Of a DNA stretch of 64,000 bases, positions 13,103 to 24,325 are shown piece after piece. The translations under genes were made by a program, and so were the position numbers. This DNA is from Linum tenue (taxonomy: Eukaryota > Streptophyta > Magnoliopsida > Malpighiales > Linaceae). The stretch lies in assembly GCA_946122785.1 (NCBI GenBank), contig CAMGYJ010000004.1, positions 9,012,150 to 9,076,149 of the forward strand. Reading direction: 5' to 3'. Position 1 is the stretch's first letter. Each line of letters begins with the position of its first letter. The notes under the pieces are model-generated. The model was not told the DNA's origin. It made no database searches and saw only the letters and a program-made list of their open reading frames with translations.

Positions 13103-13388
13103 TATTGAGATTATTGGGATTACTGTGATTAATTACCCATATTTAATTAATTACAGTATTATTTTGTAATTAACCACATGAGCTAGAGCTGCCCTAGAAT
13201 ATTGTCGAAGGGTATAAATTCTTGTGCTCTAGCCGATGGTTGTATCATTGTGCACGGCGCAGCCATATTTGCTGCAGCTTAGTGAAACTTCAGCCGGAGC
13301 TTGCTCCCTTGGATTAGTCCTGCTCACATCGAGTAGGGATACCACGTAAATCGTGTGTTCGTTTCCTTCCACGTTTTACTTACTTTCA
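13103..13388 (+). repeat. 5' LTR of the dead Copia
   Basis: The 286-bp repeat begins TATTGAGATTATTGG and ends CTTACTTTCA, and it matches 17449-17734. The TATTGAGA start is the TGTTGAGA start of the first Copia LTR with G changed to A. A TATAAATT-like promoter element lies near 13213. Confidence 0.92.
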
Positions 13389-13420
13389 TGGTATCAGAGC
13401 TGTGATCATACACAATGATC

Positions 13421-14240
13421 ATGACAAAGGACGAGGACCTGGACTAGGGCTGGCTATTTGGACCGGGACTGGATGAAAAACCGGAAACCGGACCGTATAA
13501 CCCGGACTGAGACCGGACCGGGACCGGATAGTAAACAATCCAATCCAATCTTTGGGCTTAGATTTGAGGTAAAAAACCGGATAAAGACCGGATAAGAGAG
13601 CTCAACACCCAAAACTTAAGGGTAATTTGCATAAACGGTCACAAACCTTTGCACTTAGTACAAAACTTAACCAACTCCTCACCCTTTTAGGCTTTAGGCC
13701 ACTCAAATTCCCACAATCTCAATATAAAATCAAGACCGAATTGGGACCGGACCGGATCAAGACCGGACTGTATCCAATCCAATCTTCGGTCCTTATATTT
13801 TCAAAAAAACCGGACTGGACCGGATCAATTTGGGCCAATTTAACCGGACCGGATCGTATAGCCACCCCTAACCTGGACACCATCCCGCACAACTCCCCAT
13901 TCTACTTACATCCATCGGAGAACCCTGGCCAGTCTTTTGGCGGTGATCCCCTTTCCGACTCCAATTATGGAGAATGGGTCAATGATATGACCGAGATACT
14001 TATTGCGAAGAAGAAGATGAGTTTTTTCGACGGGTCTTTGCCACGTTCGGTTGCGGATTCTCGAGCTAAGGAAGATGCTTGGGACTAGTGTGATGCAATG
14101 GTAAAAGGATGGTTGAAGACAGCTATGACGAAAGAGGTTCGGAACAGCGTTAGGGCGGCTCGCACAGCTCAAGAAATCTGGATTGATCTTAAGCAACGCT
14201 TTTCCCATGCTCATTCTCCTGTTCGCATAATGGCAAGTAT
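13421..14240 (+). pseudogene. Copia gag fragment
   Basis: The frame begins at an ATG near 13421 (MTKDED...), is split by the MITE, and resumes at 13871 with a Gag (UBN2-type) N terminus that includes DSNYGEWVNDM and a KKKMSFFDGSL block. An in-frame TAG at 14086-14088 interrupts it, after which Gag-like residues continue (KGWLKTAM, EIWIDLKQRF). Near 14235 the sequence jumps to the region just before the GAG-pre-integrase domain. The rest of Gag, its zinc knuckle and the aspartic protease are therefore deleted. Confidence 0.8.
13445..13870. mobile_element. hAT-type MITE inserted in the Copia gag
   Basis: The 426-bp insert has terminal inverted repeats: TAGGGCTGGCTAT at the left, and a right end whose reverse complement is TAGGGGTGGCTAT. 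It is flanked by an exact 8-bp TSD, ACCTGGAC (13437-13444 and 13871-13878), the hAT hallmark. The interior is full of CCGGACCGG-like repeats and encodes no transposase. It entered after the Copia element, since it splits the gag frame just after its first codons. Confidence 0.92.
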
Positions 14241-14259
14241 ATACCGGTAGAGGGCATTG

Positions 14260-17200
14260 GTTCATTGGTGTTAAATTCGTAGCTTACATTGCATCGCGTA
14301 CTACATGTTCCCCAGTTCAAGTGCAACTTATTATCTGTCAGTCGGTTGATCAAAGATAATAATGTGGCTCTACTTTTCTTGAAAATGTGTGTGTCATCCA
14401 GGACTCACACTCCAAGACCGTGATTGGGTTGGGTCGCCTCCGTGACGGATTATTTTACTTGCCGAGAGAGGAGGTGTTGCAGCAAGGGGGAGCACCGAGG
14501 CTTGCAATGGCGGCTGCGCAGCCGATTAGCCAGCAACTCTGGCATCATCGTCTGGGACACCCTGCTCTCGAGAAGCTGTCTGCTTTGAAAATTTTTCTTC
14601 ATTATCAGGAACACAGTTGGTTCAAGTCACATTGTGATTCTTGTTTGCGTGCTAAACAGACGCGTACTCCTTTTCAGTCCAGTTGTATTAAGACCACTGG
14701 TTGTTTTGAGTTGATTCATATGGATCTTTCGGGTGGTTACAAGACTCCTTCCATGGACTGGTCACATTATTTTCTGAATGTGGTAGACGACTATAGTCGT
14801 ACTACCTTGGTTTATCTTCTGAGGTATAAATCTGATGCTGAGCGGCATATTCGTATGTTTTGTGAGATGGTTCGTACGCAATTCCAGGCACAGGTTCGCA
14901 GGATACTGTCGGATAATGGCCTTGAATTCCAAACGAATTCACTCCGTGACTACTATGCTGAGCATGGGATCCACCTACAGACATCATGTGTGAACACTCC
15001 TCAGCAAAACGGTGTAGCTGAACGCAAGCACCGTAATTTATTAGAGACAGAGACAGCGAGAGCTCTGCGGTTTCATGCGGGACTTCAGGTAAGATTTTGG
15101 GGTGAATGTGTTCTAACAACAACCTACCTGATAAATAGGCTGTCGTCTTCTGTTTTGGACAACAAAACACCTTTTGAAGTTCTTCTTGGACGTGTTCCCT
15201 CGTATGATCTTCGCACTTTTGGATGCCTCGTATATGCTAAAGATACACAGCAAGGTCTTGATTAATTCGCTGAACGAGAACGGCGATGTGTTTTTGTAGG
15301 GTACCCTCTTGCTCAGAAAGTTTACGGGGTTTATGACTTAACCACTCGCCGTATCTATACTTCACGCGACGTGTTCTTCGTGGAGAGTGAGTTTACCTTT
15401 GGTACCACTATCGGGAAGAATGCCACGTCACGTTTGGATACTACTTCTTCTCCCTCGGCTTTCATTGAGGGGGAGCCTTCACTTGACTTGCTGGTCGCCG
15501 ATAGTGAGCAGCATGATGAGGAACTCGAGCTGGCTGCCAGTTTTAGCCCGACTTCTCCCACGACAGTGTCCTCGCCATCTCCTGCCCCCGAGTCCAGCGA
15601 GGAGCAGCTTGCTTGCCGAGGCCAATGAAGAGCAGCCTGCTGCCGAGACCAGTGAAGAGCAGCCTGCTGCCGAAACATCCTCTGCTCCTTCGGACCCACC
15701 AGTTGCCCCTCGTCGCGCTCTTCGTGATCGCCGTCCTCCGTCAAAGCTTGATATATATGAGACTGAGCTGCCCAGTAGTCACTCACATGCCGCCACTTAT
15801 CCCATAGCGAATCATGTACATTATGATCGCTTTACTCCATCGCACAATGCATTTCTTGCTGCCATCTCAAAGCTCGAGGAACCAAGTCATTTCCGAGAAG
15901 CAGTCTGTCACTCTTATTGGCGTGACGCAATGCAAAAGGAAATTTTGGCATTAGAGGCTAACGGGACGTGGACTTTGGAGTACCTCCCTCCCGGTAAGCG
16001 GGTGATTGATTCCAAATGGGTATACAAAATCAAGTATCACCCGGATGGGTCCATAGAGCGATTTAAGGCTCGACTGGTTGCTAAGAGCTTCACTCAGTTA
16101 GAGGGGGTTGATTTCCATGACACGTTTGCTCCTGTGGCCAAGGTCAGTACTGTTCGTGTTCTGATTGCCCTGGTCGTGCAACGTGGTTGGCCTTTGCATC
16201 AACTGGACGTCAACAATGCTTTTCTGCATGGTGACCTTCAGGAGGAGGTTTATATGAAAGTACCTCTTGGCTTTCAGAAAGAAGGCGATACCCGGGTTTG
16301 TCGCTTGCGTAAATCATTGTACGGGTTGCGTCAGGCTTCCCGCAACTAGTACCAGAAGTTCACTCTGGCCCTTGCTGAGCTCGGTTTCACTGCATCACGA
16401 GCTGACCACTCTCTCTTTTTGTACCGCAAGGGTGACTCCTTTGTTGCGGCTCTCATTTATGTGGATGATGTTGTTCTTACTGGTAACGATGCCACTTTTA
16501 TTTCTCAGGTGAAGAGTTTTTTGGACTCTCGTTTCAGCATTAAGGATCTTGGTCCCTTAAAATATTTTCTGGGGATTGAGGTGGCGCGTTCTCCGGATGG
16601 GATAGTGCTTAGTCAATGCAAATATACCCTTGACATCCTGAAAGATGCAGGTATGACCGGTGCCAAACCAAGTCGTTTTCCCATGGAGCAGAACCACATT
16701 CTTACTCGGCCTGCTACAGACGTGATCTCGGACGTCAACTCTTATCGGCGCCTTGTTGGGCGTCTTTTTTACCTCACTGTTACCCATTCTGACATTGCGT
16801 ATGCCGTTAATGTGCTCAGTAAACATGTACATGCTCCTAGTCCCGACCACATGACAGTTGCTCTACGCGTTCTGCGCTACTTAAAGACAGCTCCTGGTCA
16901 AGGTTTGTTCTTTCCTTCTTCTGGTTCTTTGGAAGTGACAGCTTTTTGCGATTCGGATTGGGCAGGTTGTCAGGCCACACGACGGTCTACCACTAGCTAC
17001 TACATCCAGTTGGGCTCCGCCCCGGTGTCTTGGCGCACGAAGAAGCAACGTGTCGTTGCCCGTTCCTCTGCCGAAGCTGAATATCGTGCCATGGCCAGCA
17101 CTGTTAGTGAGATCATATGGCTGCGGCACTTATTGATGGAGTTGGGGGTTCCTCAGCTGTCCGCGACTCCACTTCTCTGAGCATGTGGAGAATCCAGCTG

Positions 17201-17441
17201 TTAGTGAGATCATATGGCTGCGGCACTTATTGCTGCGAATCCAGTCTTCCATGAGCGTACTAAGCATGTGGAGATGGATTGTTATTTTGTTCGTGAGCGT
17301 GTCATCTCCGGTGAGGTTGCACCTTATAAAGTTGCTACTGCTGACCAGCCTGCTGATATCTTCACCAAGGCTTTAGGCACGGATCAGTTCCATTTCCTCT
17401 TGTCCAAGCTTGGCATTCGTGATCTTCATGCTTCGGCTTGA
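14260..17441 (+). pseudogene. Copia pol (GAG-pre-integrase, integrase, RT, RNase H), disabled
   Basis: Domains are in the usual Copia order. The HHCC zinc motif is at about 14535-14665 and the integrase core at about 14715-15180 (HMDLSGGY, SDNGLEF, VAERKH). The RT starts near 15990, with QLDVNNAFLHG and YVDD (near 16461), and RNase H follows. Lesions are a frameshift near 14370, a TAA at 15263-15265, a frameshift near 15620, a TAG at 16347-16349 where Trp is expected, and a TGA at 17178-17180. Around 17136-17232 a template-switch-like scramble repeats 35 bp (17101-17135 and 17198-17232) and removes the CDNQ segment of RNase H. Confidence 0.93.
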
Positions 17442-17448
17442 GTGGGAG

Positions 17449-17734
17449 TATTGAGATTATTGGGATTACTGTGATTAATTACCCATATTTAATTAATTAC
17501 AGTATTATTTTGTAATTAACCACATGAGCTAGAGCTGCCCTAGAATATTGTCGAAGGGTATAAATTCTTGTGCTCTAGCCGATGGTTGTATCATTGTGCA
17601 CGGCGCAACCATATTTGCTGCAGCTTAGTGAAACTTCAGCCGGAGCTTGCTCTCGTGGATTAGTCCTGCTCACATCGAACAGGGATACCACGTAAATCGT
17701 GTGTTCGTTTCCTTCCGCGTTTTACTTACTTTCA
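17449..17734 (+). repeat. 3' LTR of the dead Copia
   Basis: This is the 286-bp partner of 13103-13388, of identical length. Differences cluster near its end (for example CGAACAGGG versus CGAGTAGGG). The ATGGC TSD copy follows directly. Confidence 0.92.
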
Positions 17735-17955
17735 ATGGCGGATGACAAGGCTCTTTACGCATTTGACATTACTATTTTCATATTTGGCCAACGAGCACTC
17801 GTTCTCAACCACGTCCACCGTCTGAGTGATTCTCAGTTACACATTCACTCTTGTATATCCTTATTGATGGCTAAATGTATTACAACTTTTATTGAAGATG
17901 AGCTTTTTTTTAATAACACTTTCATTCATTCATTTCCAATTGAAGATAGCCACGA

Positions 17956-18240
17956 TTACAACAAATCAGATATAACATTGAGCACATGAATCCAATCATG
18001 ATGCAGAGCATCAAGACGACAATCCTTTGCCACCCAATCAGCACACTTATTGTTTCGACGGTTGATGAAAGAGATCATAATCCTTTCCTCTAGATGCATG
18101 ATTCTTTTGATAGCTTCCAGTGATGCATAACATCTCCATGGCCATTGGCCATGTCGAAGGACAACCATTGGTTGGTAGATTTGTGACAACAAAATCTGAA
18201 TCCGTTCTTTTCTCTGATTGCCTCGATCTTGTCAAAACTT
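17956..18240 (-). pseudogene. LINE-type RNase H remnant
   Basis: The minus strand reads as the C-terminal part of a plant RNase H (RVT_3) domain, with ISFINRRNNKCADWVAKD, equivalent to the common VxRxxNxxADxLAK block, and a downstream LHHDWIHV tail. The upstream catalytic part is frameshifted or missing. A T run at about 17905-17913 on the plus strand may be the poly(A) tail of a minus-strand insertion. It is probably a 5'-truncated LINE. Confidence 0.5.
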
Positions 18241-18456
18241 CTATCCAATGAGAACCCCCTTCTCATTGTCCTTTGGAATACTACATTTGGACAATATGCT
18301 TGACGAAGGATATAATTAGCTCATCAAGTCATAGATTTTAGTGCAAAATATCTTATAAGATCATTAACTTTAACCATGCCATGGCCTAGACCTAGTACCT
18401 TTAGATCATCCTATTAACAAATTTGCAAAGGGAGAAATAAAGGCAGGAATAGGGGG

Positions 18457-18464
18457 TATATAAG
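18457..18464 (+). promoter_or_regulatory. TATA box of the EPFL gene
   Basis: TATATAAG lies in a GGGGG...GGGAAG context. Transcription would start near 18490 and leave a 5' leader of about 600 nt before the ATG at 19091, with a TC-repeat at 18890-18907. No other TATA-like site lies closer in a comparable setting. The assignment is inferred. Confidence 0.5.
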
Positions 18465-19090
18465 GGAAGAGAAGGGCGGGCGAGGTGGCGAGCGACTGAG
18501 TGGAAAGAAGAGGGAGGGAGGTGGGAGTGGGGGATGGTAAGGTGTCAAATTTGGTGGCAGAAAAGCGGCAGAGACCCCCTTCCCCTGTTTTCTCTGCCTC
18601 CAGTCCAGAGAGCCTCACAGTGAAAAAACAGAGGCAGAACGTGTGCGTTAGAGAATTTTGGCATTGCTGCTGGGTTTGGGAATGAAATGGGGAGGTTTTA
18701 GCCTTTCGGTAGAGAGCAGACAGTGAAGCAAAGGCAAAAGCTGCAACCAATTCTTTCAACCCCAAACATGGTAATTGCTTAGGAACACACCCTTCCTTCC
18801 CCCCACTCATTCTCCCTCCTTCCCCCCCATTGTCATCTTCTTCTCCTCTGTAAAAACTCTCTTTTGGGGTTTCCCCTTTTCCAGTCACCCTCTCTCTCTC
18901 TCTCTCTTTCTATATATCCATCATCGACACAATCTCTTGATTCATAAACCATAAACCCACATCCGAAGTTTCTCTGTTGAACAAGAAAAAAAAAGGTGCT
19001 ATCTTGCACTGCCCTGCATCAGTCAAACCCCAACAGAAAGGCTGTCTAAAGAAAACTTCAGAAGTTGTTGCTGCTGGTTGCCAGTCTTCC

Positions 19091-20256
19091 ATGGATGCAA
19101 TGAACAGAAAAGGGTCATCATCATCATCATCGTCATCATTGTCTAGAAGAAGAAGAAGCTATATAAGCAACAGCTGCTGCAGAGGAGCATTGCTCTGTTT
19201 CTGCATCATCACCTTCTTCTTGTTCTACAGTAACACTCTGTCTTCTCCTGGTACTTCCCTCTCCTCCCCAACTCACAACTACTTCATTTACTCTGTTAAT
19301 TGAATTCCGAAATTAAATGAGGGCACTCCTTTTATGGAAGACGATGCAAAACAGAAACGGCAGGAAATGTGACCTGTTCTCTGTTCTCATACTCTGTAAC
19401 TGAAAATTTCTTATTTCATTACTGAATGTGGGTAAAATTGCAGGCACCAGGTGCCCCTTCTCTGCTTCCCCCGATTCGTGTTTTCAGGTTAGTACTACTC
19501 CTCTGATTCAACCGTAATTGCTCTCTGTTACCAAAGATTGAAACTTTACTGGTGAATTACAGTGAAGTGAATTCCCTCCCCCACCAAGAAACAGTCTTGT
19601 CCTGCCTGCCGGTCAGCTCCTTTTTTGTTTTCTGTTTCTCTCCTCTCTGTCATTTTTCTCGTCTTTTCCTGGTCACCAAACAGAGGCAATTGGTACGGTC
19701 CAAAAACAACCCACTGCGCCCCCCTGCAACCCTACTCTGTTCACTACTATTCCCCTCGCTTGCTCTGTTTTTTTTTTTTTTTTTGTTGGCAATTTAATTC
19801 TTCCTCCACCGTCCGATTAGGACGAAGGCCCATCCAGTGGTCAGCGCTCCTTCCTCCTCAGAGTGAAGCGTAGCGCACCATCTGGCGCATGTTAGTCTGC
19901 CCCGCTTATCCACTCCACTTGTCGCCTTACCGTGACTTGTCTCGGTAACGTGCGCCACCAGTGCTCACGTTTTGACCAGAACCAAAAAGAGTTGGAAAAA
20001 ACAAACATTAGTAACGGTTGTGTGAATGAACCAAATTGTACAGGAATCCACGAAGGTGGAAGGCTGGACGACGTCGTTTGCTAGGAGGTTGCTGGGCGGG
20101 CCGGGATCGTCGCCGCCGCGGTGCATGTCGAAGTGCGGGAAGTGCACGCCGTGCAAGCCGGTGCACGTGCCGGTGCCGCCGGGGACGCCGGTAACGGCGG
20201 AGTATTACCCTGAAGCGTGGAGGTGCAAGTGCGGCAATAAGCTCTACATGCCATGA
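19091..20256 (+). CDS. EPIDERMAL PATTERNING FACTOR-like secreted peptide (EPFL7/8-like)
   Basis: Three exons are supported by GT-AG sites and matching phases: 19091-19250, 19444-19487 and 20044-20256, giving 138 codons plus stop. The precursor starts MDAMNRKG, has a serine run encoded by TCA repeats, and a hydrophobic segment (ALLCFCIITFFLFYS, about residues 34-48) that acts as signal peptide or anchor. The mature C-terminal peptide carries six cysteines (RCMSKCGKCTPCK ... WRCKCGNK) and ends NKLYMP, with the conserved segments PVHVPVPPG and YYPEAW. EPF/EPFL peptides are apoplastic ligands of ERECTA-family kinases with TMM, and control stomatal patterning and organ growth. The YYPEAWRCKCGNK ending points to the EPFL7/8 branch rather than stomagen or EPF1/2; exact orthology is uncertain. 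The small 44-nt exon 2 (15 codons with the split codon) is easy for gene finders to miss. Confidence 0.88.
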
Positions 20257-22185
20257 CCAGGATGATGATGATGATCGTCATTAGAATCATAATCAATCAT
20301 CGAGCCAGCGTACTAATCATATACATATTTGTCGGGATTATCGATCAATGTCGTGGATGGGATGATGATGTGTCGTTATCGAGAAATCATGATGAATTTA
20401 GCTCCGGCAATGTAATGTTGGGTTGTGCCTTTGTCGTAATTATTAATATACATAGATTTGATTAATTGGTGTTAAGTGGGTGATTGCAAAAAACAAGATG
20501 CCTTATTACCTTAATTGGAAGGGTGGGCCCCTGGGCCCTGATGGCTAGGGGGTTGGTTTTAAGTACGTGAATAGCCCAAGCCCAACTCGACTACAATGGT
20601 TAATTGGTGGTCCAGTAATGCAATGAAAGCTACCAATTCACTTTGAATGGAAAGTTTCTAGGACCAATATTACCTACGATGAAAAGATTAGCGATTTCAC
20701 TATCAGGAGGCAAATGGGGTGGGAACGTTATTCTCGTTTAGTGATAGATGCTACGTGTAGTAGATGATGGGTTGTAGGTTTCGAAGTCCGGTATCGATAT
20801 TGGGGATATTTGGGATTATCGAATACACGTATTATTTCGTATTGTGATTGAATTTTTAAGTATTATTTGGTATACATGATTGGGTTTGATATTTAACGAA
20901 ATATTGGTGAATATCGAAATATAAGTTAGTACGTATTTTTATCTCTCCCAACTAGGCTCTTCACTCCCTGCTACGAGACCCTCACTCGCCAATATGTCCA
21001 CTTTATTACACATAAACACATCCCTCACTATTTGACAACCCAGACCAAACTCATTTCGTTATTTGTAGCATGTTTATGTGATGCTTAGGCAATTAGGAGT
21101 TACATGTTTCAGTTTGTTGCTTTAATTTGCTACTGTACTTCTTAGGCCCCCACACTTTTCCTAGTTTGTTGTTATTACACTTGATTTTTTTTTTACCTTT
21201 GATTTGCACGAGTGTTCGCACTATTGTTACCAATAATTTATTTTGAGACTCGTTTCTTGAGCGGTTGGCAGAGCAGAATTATTTGTTTTACAAATTCGAT
21301 GGGTAATTTTGAAGGAGTTTAATTTGGTATATACCGATACCGTACAAAATATTAGAAAATGAAATTGAGATGCGGAATTTAGTTTGGGATTGAAATTGAA
21401 ATTGAATTAAGAACACTATTTGATATTCGAGATTCCGGTATTTGGTACTTGGTTTGGTGGAAATCTGGCCCTGAATTCGGCTGAACCTAAAACCCTAATA
21501 ATTAATTAGCTCAACTAACTACTACCCTTCTTCCGCCGTTATATCTCCAAACTGCAATGCATGCAAAGATCAATATGGCACATGCAACAAGAGGAGCCAT
21601 CCAACCCCAACTCGATCGTCGTCATCCAATTATATATAAGAAAAAGCGTTATGGGCAAGTGCAAGAAACGACAGGTCAAACTTGCCAAAATTGAAGGGCT
21701 AGCAGTCAACAAACAGCAAGATTGATGGGAAACCCTTTTATGATCATATGGAAACTGTACCGCCATGATCATCTATTCTAGACCCTACGTACCCAATGTA
21801 CTGACCAGTGACTAGTGAGTGAGCATTCATGGTCTAAAGGAACATACAAGGTACAATTTGTACTGGTGCTGCATGTGTTCGATCCGATCCAAACGCCATT
21901 AATGAGATACAGTGAGTAAGAGCTTCATTAATGAAGCTAGCTAGCTTAGCACACATTGGTGACCAGCCACCTCCCAGATTTCCTGGATCCTGCCTCGCCG
22001 CCTTGTCCAAGCACAACATTGCACATTCTGAAAACAACCGATGATTCGTGGTTTCCTAACTTGTTCTTCGATGGTGACATGTCACCCAATTACTAAAAAC
22101 TAAAAAAAAAGGTCTGATTAGCTAAATGCCTTGCTGATGTGGAGGCTTAAGGAGCTGGATCATTTGAACCAATGGAGTAGTAAAC
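20257..22185. other. Intergenic DNA after EPFL
   Basis: The region holds the EPFL 3' untranslated stretch (GATGAT-rich) and then AT-rich DNA. No further gene was recognised. Confidence 0.5.
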
Positions 22186-22194
22186 TACCAAAGG

Positions 22195-22365
22195 TAAGAT
22201 AGTCTCACGGTAAAGTTGCCGCGACAGTGAAGGTTTGAGAGTTGCAGATCTCAGGTTCGAATTCAAGCGAGGTTCGTTGGTGTTCCCGAAGGTACAAGGC
22301 TGCTGGGAGCGAAACCCCGTCACAAATTGACACGTTGGGCTGAGATTACTGGGTAATAAAAAAAT
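22195..22365 (+). mobile_element. Au-like SINE, diverged
   Basis: A tRNA-like polymerase III promoter is visible: an A-box-like CACGGTAAAGTTG (22207-22219) and a B box GGTTCGAATTC (22253-22263). The CTCACGGTAAAGTTG start and the GGTTCGA position match the plant Au SINE layout. A GGGCTG...-like block and an A-rich stretch lie at the end. No TSD was identified. It does not fold as a true tRNA gene. Confidence 0.45.
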
Positions 22366-22763
22366 AGGAGTTGTTGTCAACTGAGAAAATCTTATTGTAT
22401 TCTATTATATATATTCATCGAATATTTTCTTCTTTTAGTACGAACATATATATTAAAGTCGATTATTCAATTTCCACGTTATCGTTCGCTCGATCTGCAA
22501 CAAAGTCACTACGGAAACCAGAATAAATTCTTTTAAATAAACCAATCAATCTTGCATCCAAGCTAAGCTAGACATGATCATGATGATCACGTACATGCTA
22601 TTTAGCTACAAGTTATGCGATACCAAATAGTACTCTAACTCTAGTTTTATTTTCCATGTGAAATGCGAGAAAGATAATATAATTAAGAAATCAATCAATA
22701 CACAAGAAGTGTAGTAATCCAATCTATATATATATATTCTCCCCCGTGACTAAAAGGTCATTT

Positions 22764-22988
22764 TTAGTGGTGACCAGCACGACACCTGTTCAGTTCCTCG
22801 CAACCTCTTTGGTAAGGGTTCGCCGGGATATCGTGGCAGTCCTGTCTACCGTTGCAAGGAATAACACCTGGATCCAAGCTTGGATAGTGAAGCCACCCGC
22901 CGCCGGCGTCGCCTTCTTGCCCTGTCACCATTATTGCACACACGAGCGCGGCGACGACGAAAGCCGTCGCTAATTTGGTCGTCACCAT
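22764..22988 (-). CDS. Short RALF peptide precursor
   Basis: This 74-residue intronless precursor starts at the ATG at 22988 (MVTTKLATAF). The N-terminal 24 or so residues form a signal peptide (AFVVAALVCAIMV). The C-terminal part has the RALF signature: four cysteines (VIPCNGRQDC and RGCEELNRC) and the conserved ANPYQRGC core. The upstream YISY/RRxL elements are weak or absent: HYPSLDPG stands in place of the YI.Y motif and no RRxL protease site is seen, as in the short diverged RALF clade. RALFs are secreted hormones perceived by CrRLK1L receptor kinases such as FERONIA with LLG co-receptors. The gene lies 1.3 kb from a second RALF on the same strand. Confidence 0.88.
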   Translation of the reverse strand: MVTTKLATAFVVAALVCAIMVTGQEGDAGGGWLHYPSLDPGVIPCNGRQDCHDIPANPYQRGCEELNRCRAGHH

Positions 22989-24325
22989 TGTTTTCGGTTG
23001 TGATAGAATTACTATACGAGCAATAGGGTAAGAAAAACTAATAAGCTTTTCGGGTGCTGTTTTTGGTGGCCAGTTGAAGGGGGAAATATTTATATCTATA
23101 TATAGATTAAACTGAAAAGAATCATAATTCTTTATTAATGTGAAGAAACGTTCGACCATTATGGTTTTGCAGGTCTTATCTAGCTAGTTATTATATAATA
23201 ACTAGTGACCAATGTGCTTAATTAGAGTATATGGTAAAAGAAACATGCTTAATTAGAGACCCACTAATAAATTATGCAGCAGTTAGTCAAAATTAGCTAG
23301 TTAATATATCTAGTTCTGTAACGTCATTTGAGCAAGGGAGGAGAGTTTTATTGACACTCGAGCTTTAATTATTGGTCAATTTGTGTTTCACGAAGATCCT
23401 CCTACACTTGTGTTTTTCATTTTCGTTGCTAGTTTTAGTTTTCGTTTTTCTTTTTTCCATGAGTGAAAATGTTAAGACGAAGGAAGGAAGAAAAACGAAA
23501 TATGAGAAGTAAATAATAACAATCCGTTCAATGTGTACAATTGAGCATCAGTTCAATGTGTACCATCCCAATCTTAAACATCGGTTGATGTATGATTTCA
23601 TGAAAACAACCATGACTCGTTCTATTAATATTATGCATTAGGGCATTCCGCCCATCTAGAACGAGAAGGAAATAATAACAATCCTAACTAGACTATGATA
23701 TCGTAGCAACATTTATGGCATTTTAGGGTTAGAGGTTTCAACTTACCATCTTCCTTCTTCTCATTCATCATATATACCCATGACTATAGTCCAAAACATA
23801 TGGGTTTGGGGTGGCAAAATAGATACCGTGAAAGTAGAAACCAAAACAGTTTAAACAGTCACTAATAAAGTTCTCAATCTCACTCCAAAAGCGAACTTTG
23901 GTGTCAACAACCAACGAAAAAGTGGAGTACTATAGAGTGAAGTGCTAGTGAACCTCGGATCTCTTTCATCTTTGGATGAAATGGCGATGCTTTAGTAAGT
24001 ATTCATTTCACTTTTCTTTTGGTCATGTGTTTTTTTTTTTTTGACAAGCTTTTGGTCATGTGTTGATGCTGCCAATAGAAGAAAAAAAGAGGATAAAAAA
24101 GACATTGACTTCTTATTTTTCTTCTGTTAGGAAGAAAGAATTACTACCAAATATCTGAAGTTCTGAACTAGCATGGACAAAATAGCAAGAACAAAAAAAA
24201 ACCAAAAAAAAGTGCATGATTTTCTAAAATTAATTAAAAATCATGAAATGTTTATTATACACTAAATGTCTAAAATCAACAACCATTCGCTAGCCTATTA
24301 TTTCCTAACCTTAGATTAATCGTTA
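22989..24325. other. Spacer between two RALF genes, start of duplicated segment
   Basis: No gene seen. From about 23726 the sequence is similar to 26909-27120, the first part of the second duplicate. A micro-insertion with TSD lies at 24031-24048. Confidence 0.6.
24031..24048 (-). mobile_element. Micro-insertion: poly(A) plus six bases, 15-bp TSD
   Basis: Eighteen bases (plus strand T12 then GACAAG) are flanked by exact copies of CTTTTGGTCATGTGT (24016-24030 and 24049-24063). The paralogous copy B (near 27030) has a single copy of the target and no insert. It looks like an extremely truncated target-primed retro-insertion. Confidence 0.75.

Larger units (their letters stand above)
13103..17734 (+). 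mobile_element. Copia LTR retrotransposon, complete ends but dead inside
   Basis: Two 286-bp LTRs (13103-13388 and 17449-17734) bound the element. It is flanked by an exact 5-bp TSD, ATGGC, at 13098-13102 and 17735-17739. The primer-binding site TGGTATCAGAGC (13389-13400, initiator Met tRNA type) abuts the 5' LTR, and a purine-rich AGTGGGAG precedes the 3' LTR. I count about six differences between the LTRs (about 2 percent). LTR ends are TA...CA rather than TG...CA. The interior carries a nested MITE, a deletion that removed the protease region, several stop codons and a scrambled RNase H segment, so it cannot move on its own. Confidence 0.95.

Noticed and set aside
18406..18888. 160-codon minus-strand frame upstream of EPFL
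   Set aside because: It is low-complexity and overlaps the EPFL promoter and leader; no domain is seen.
18977..19090. Upstream extension of the EPFL frame to 18977
   Set aside because: It begins with TTG, not ATG; the ATG at 19091 directly precedes the signal segment.
22195..22275. tRNA gene candidate
   Set aside because: A and B boxes are present but no cloverleaf or acceptor stem can be drawn; a SINE fits better.
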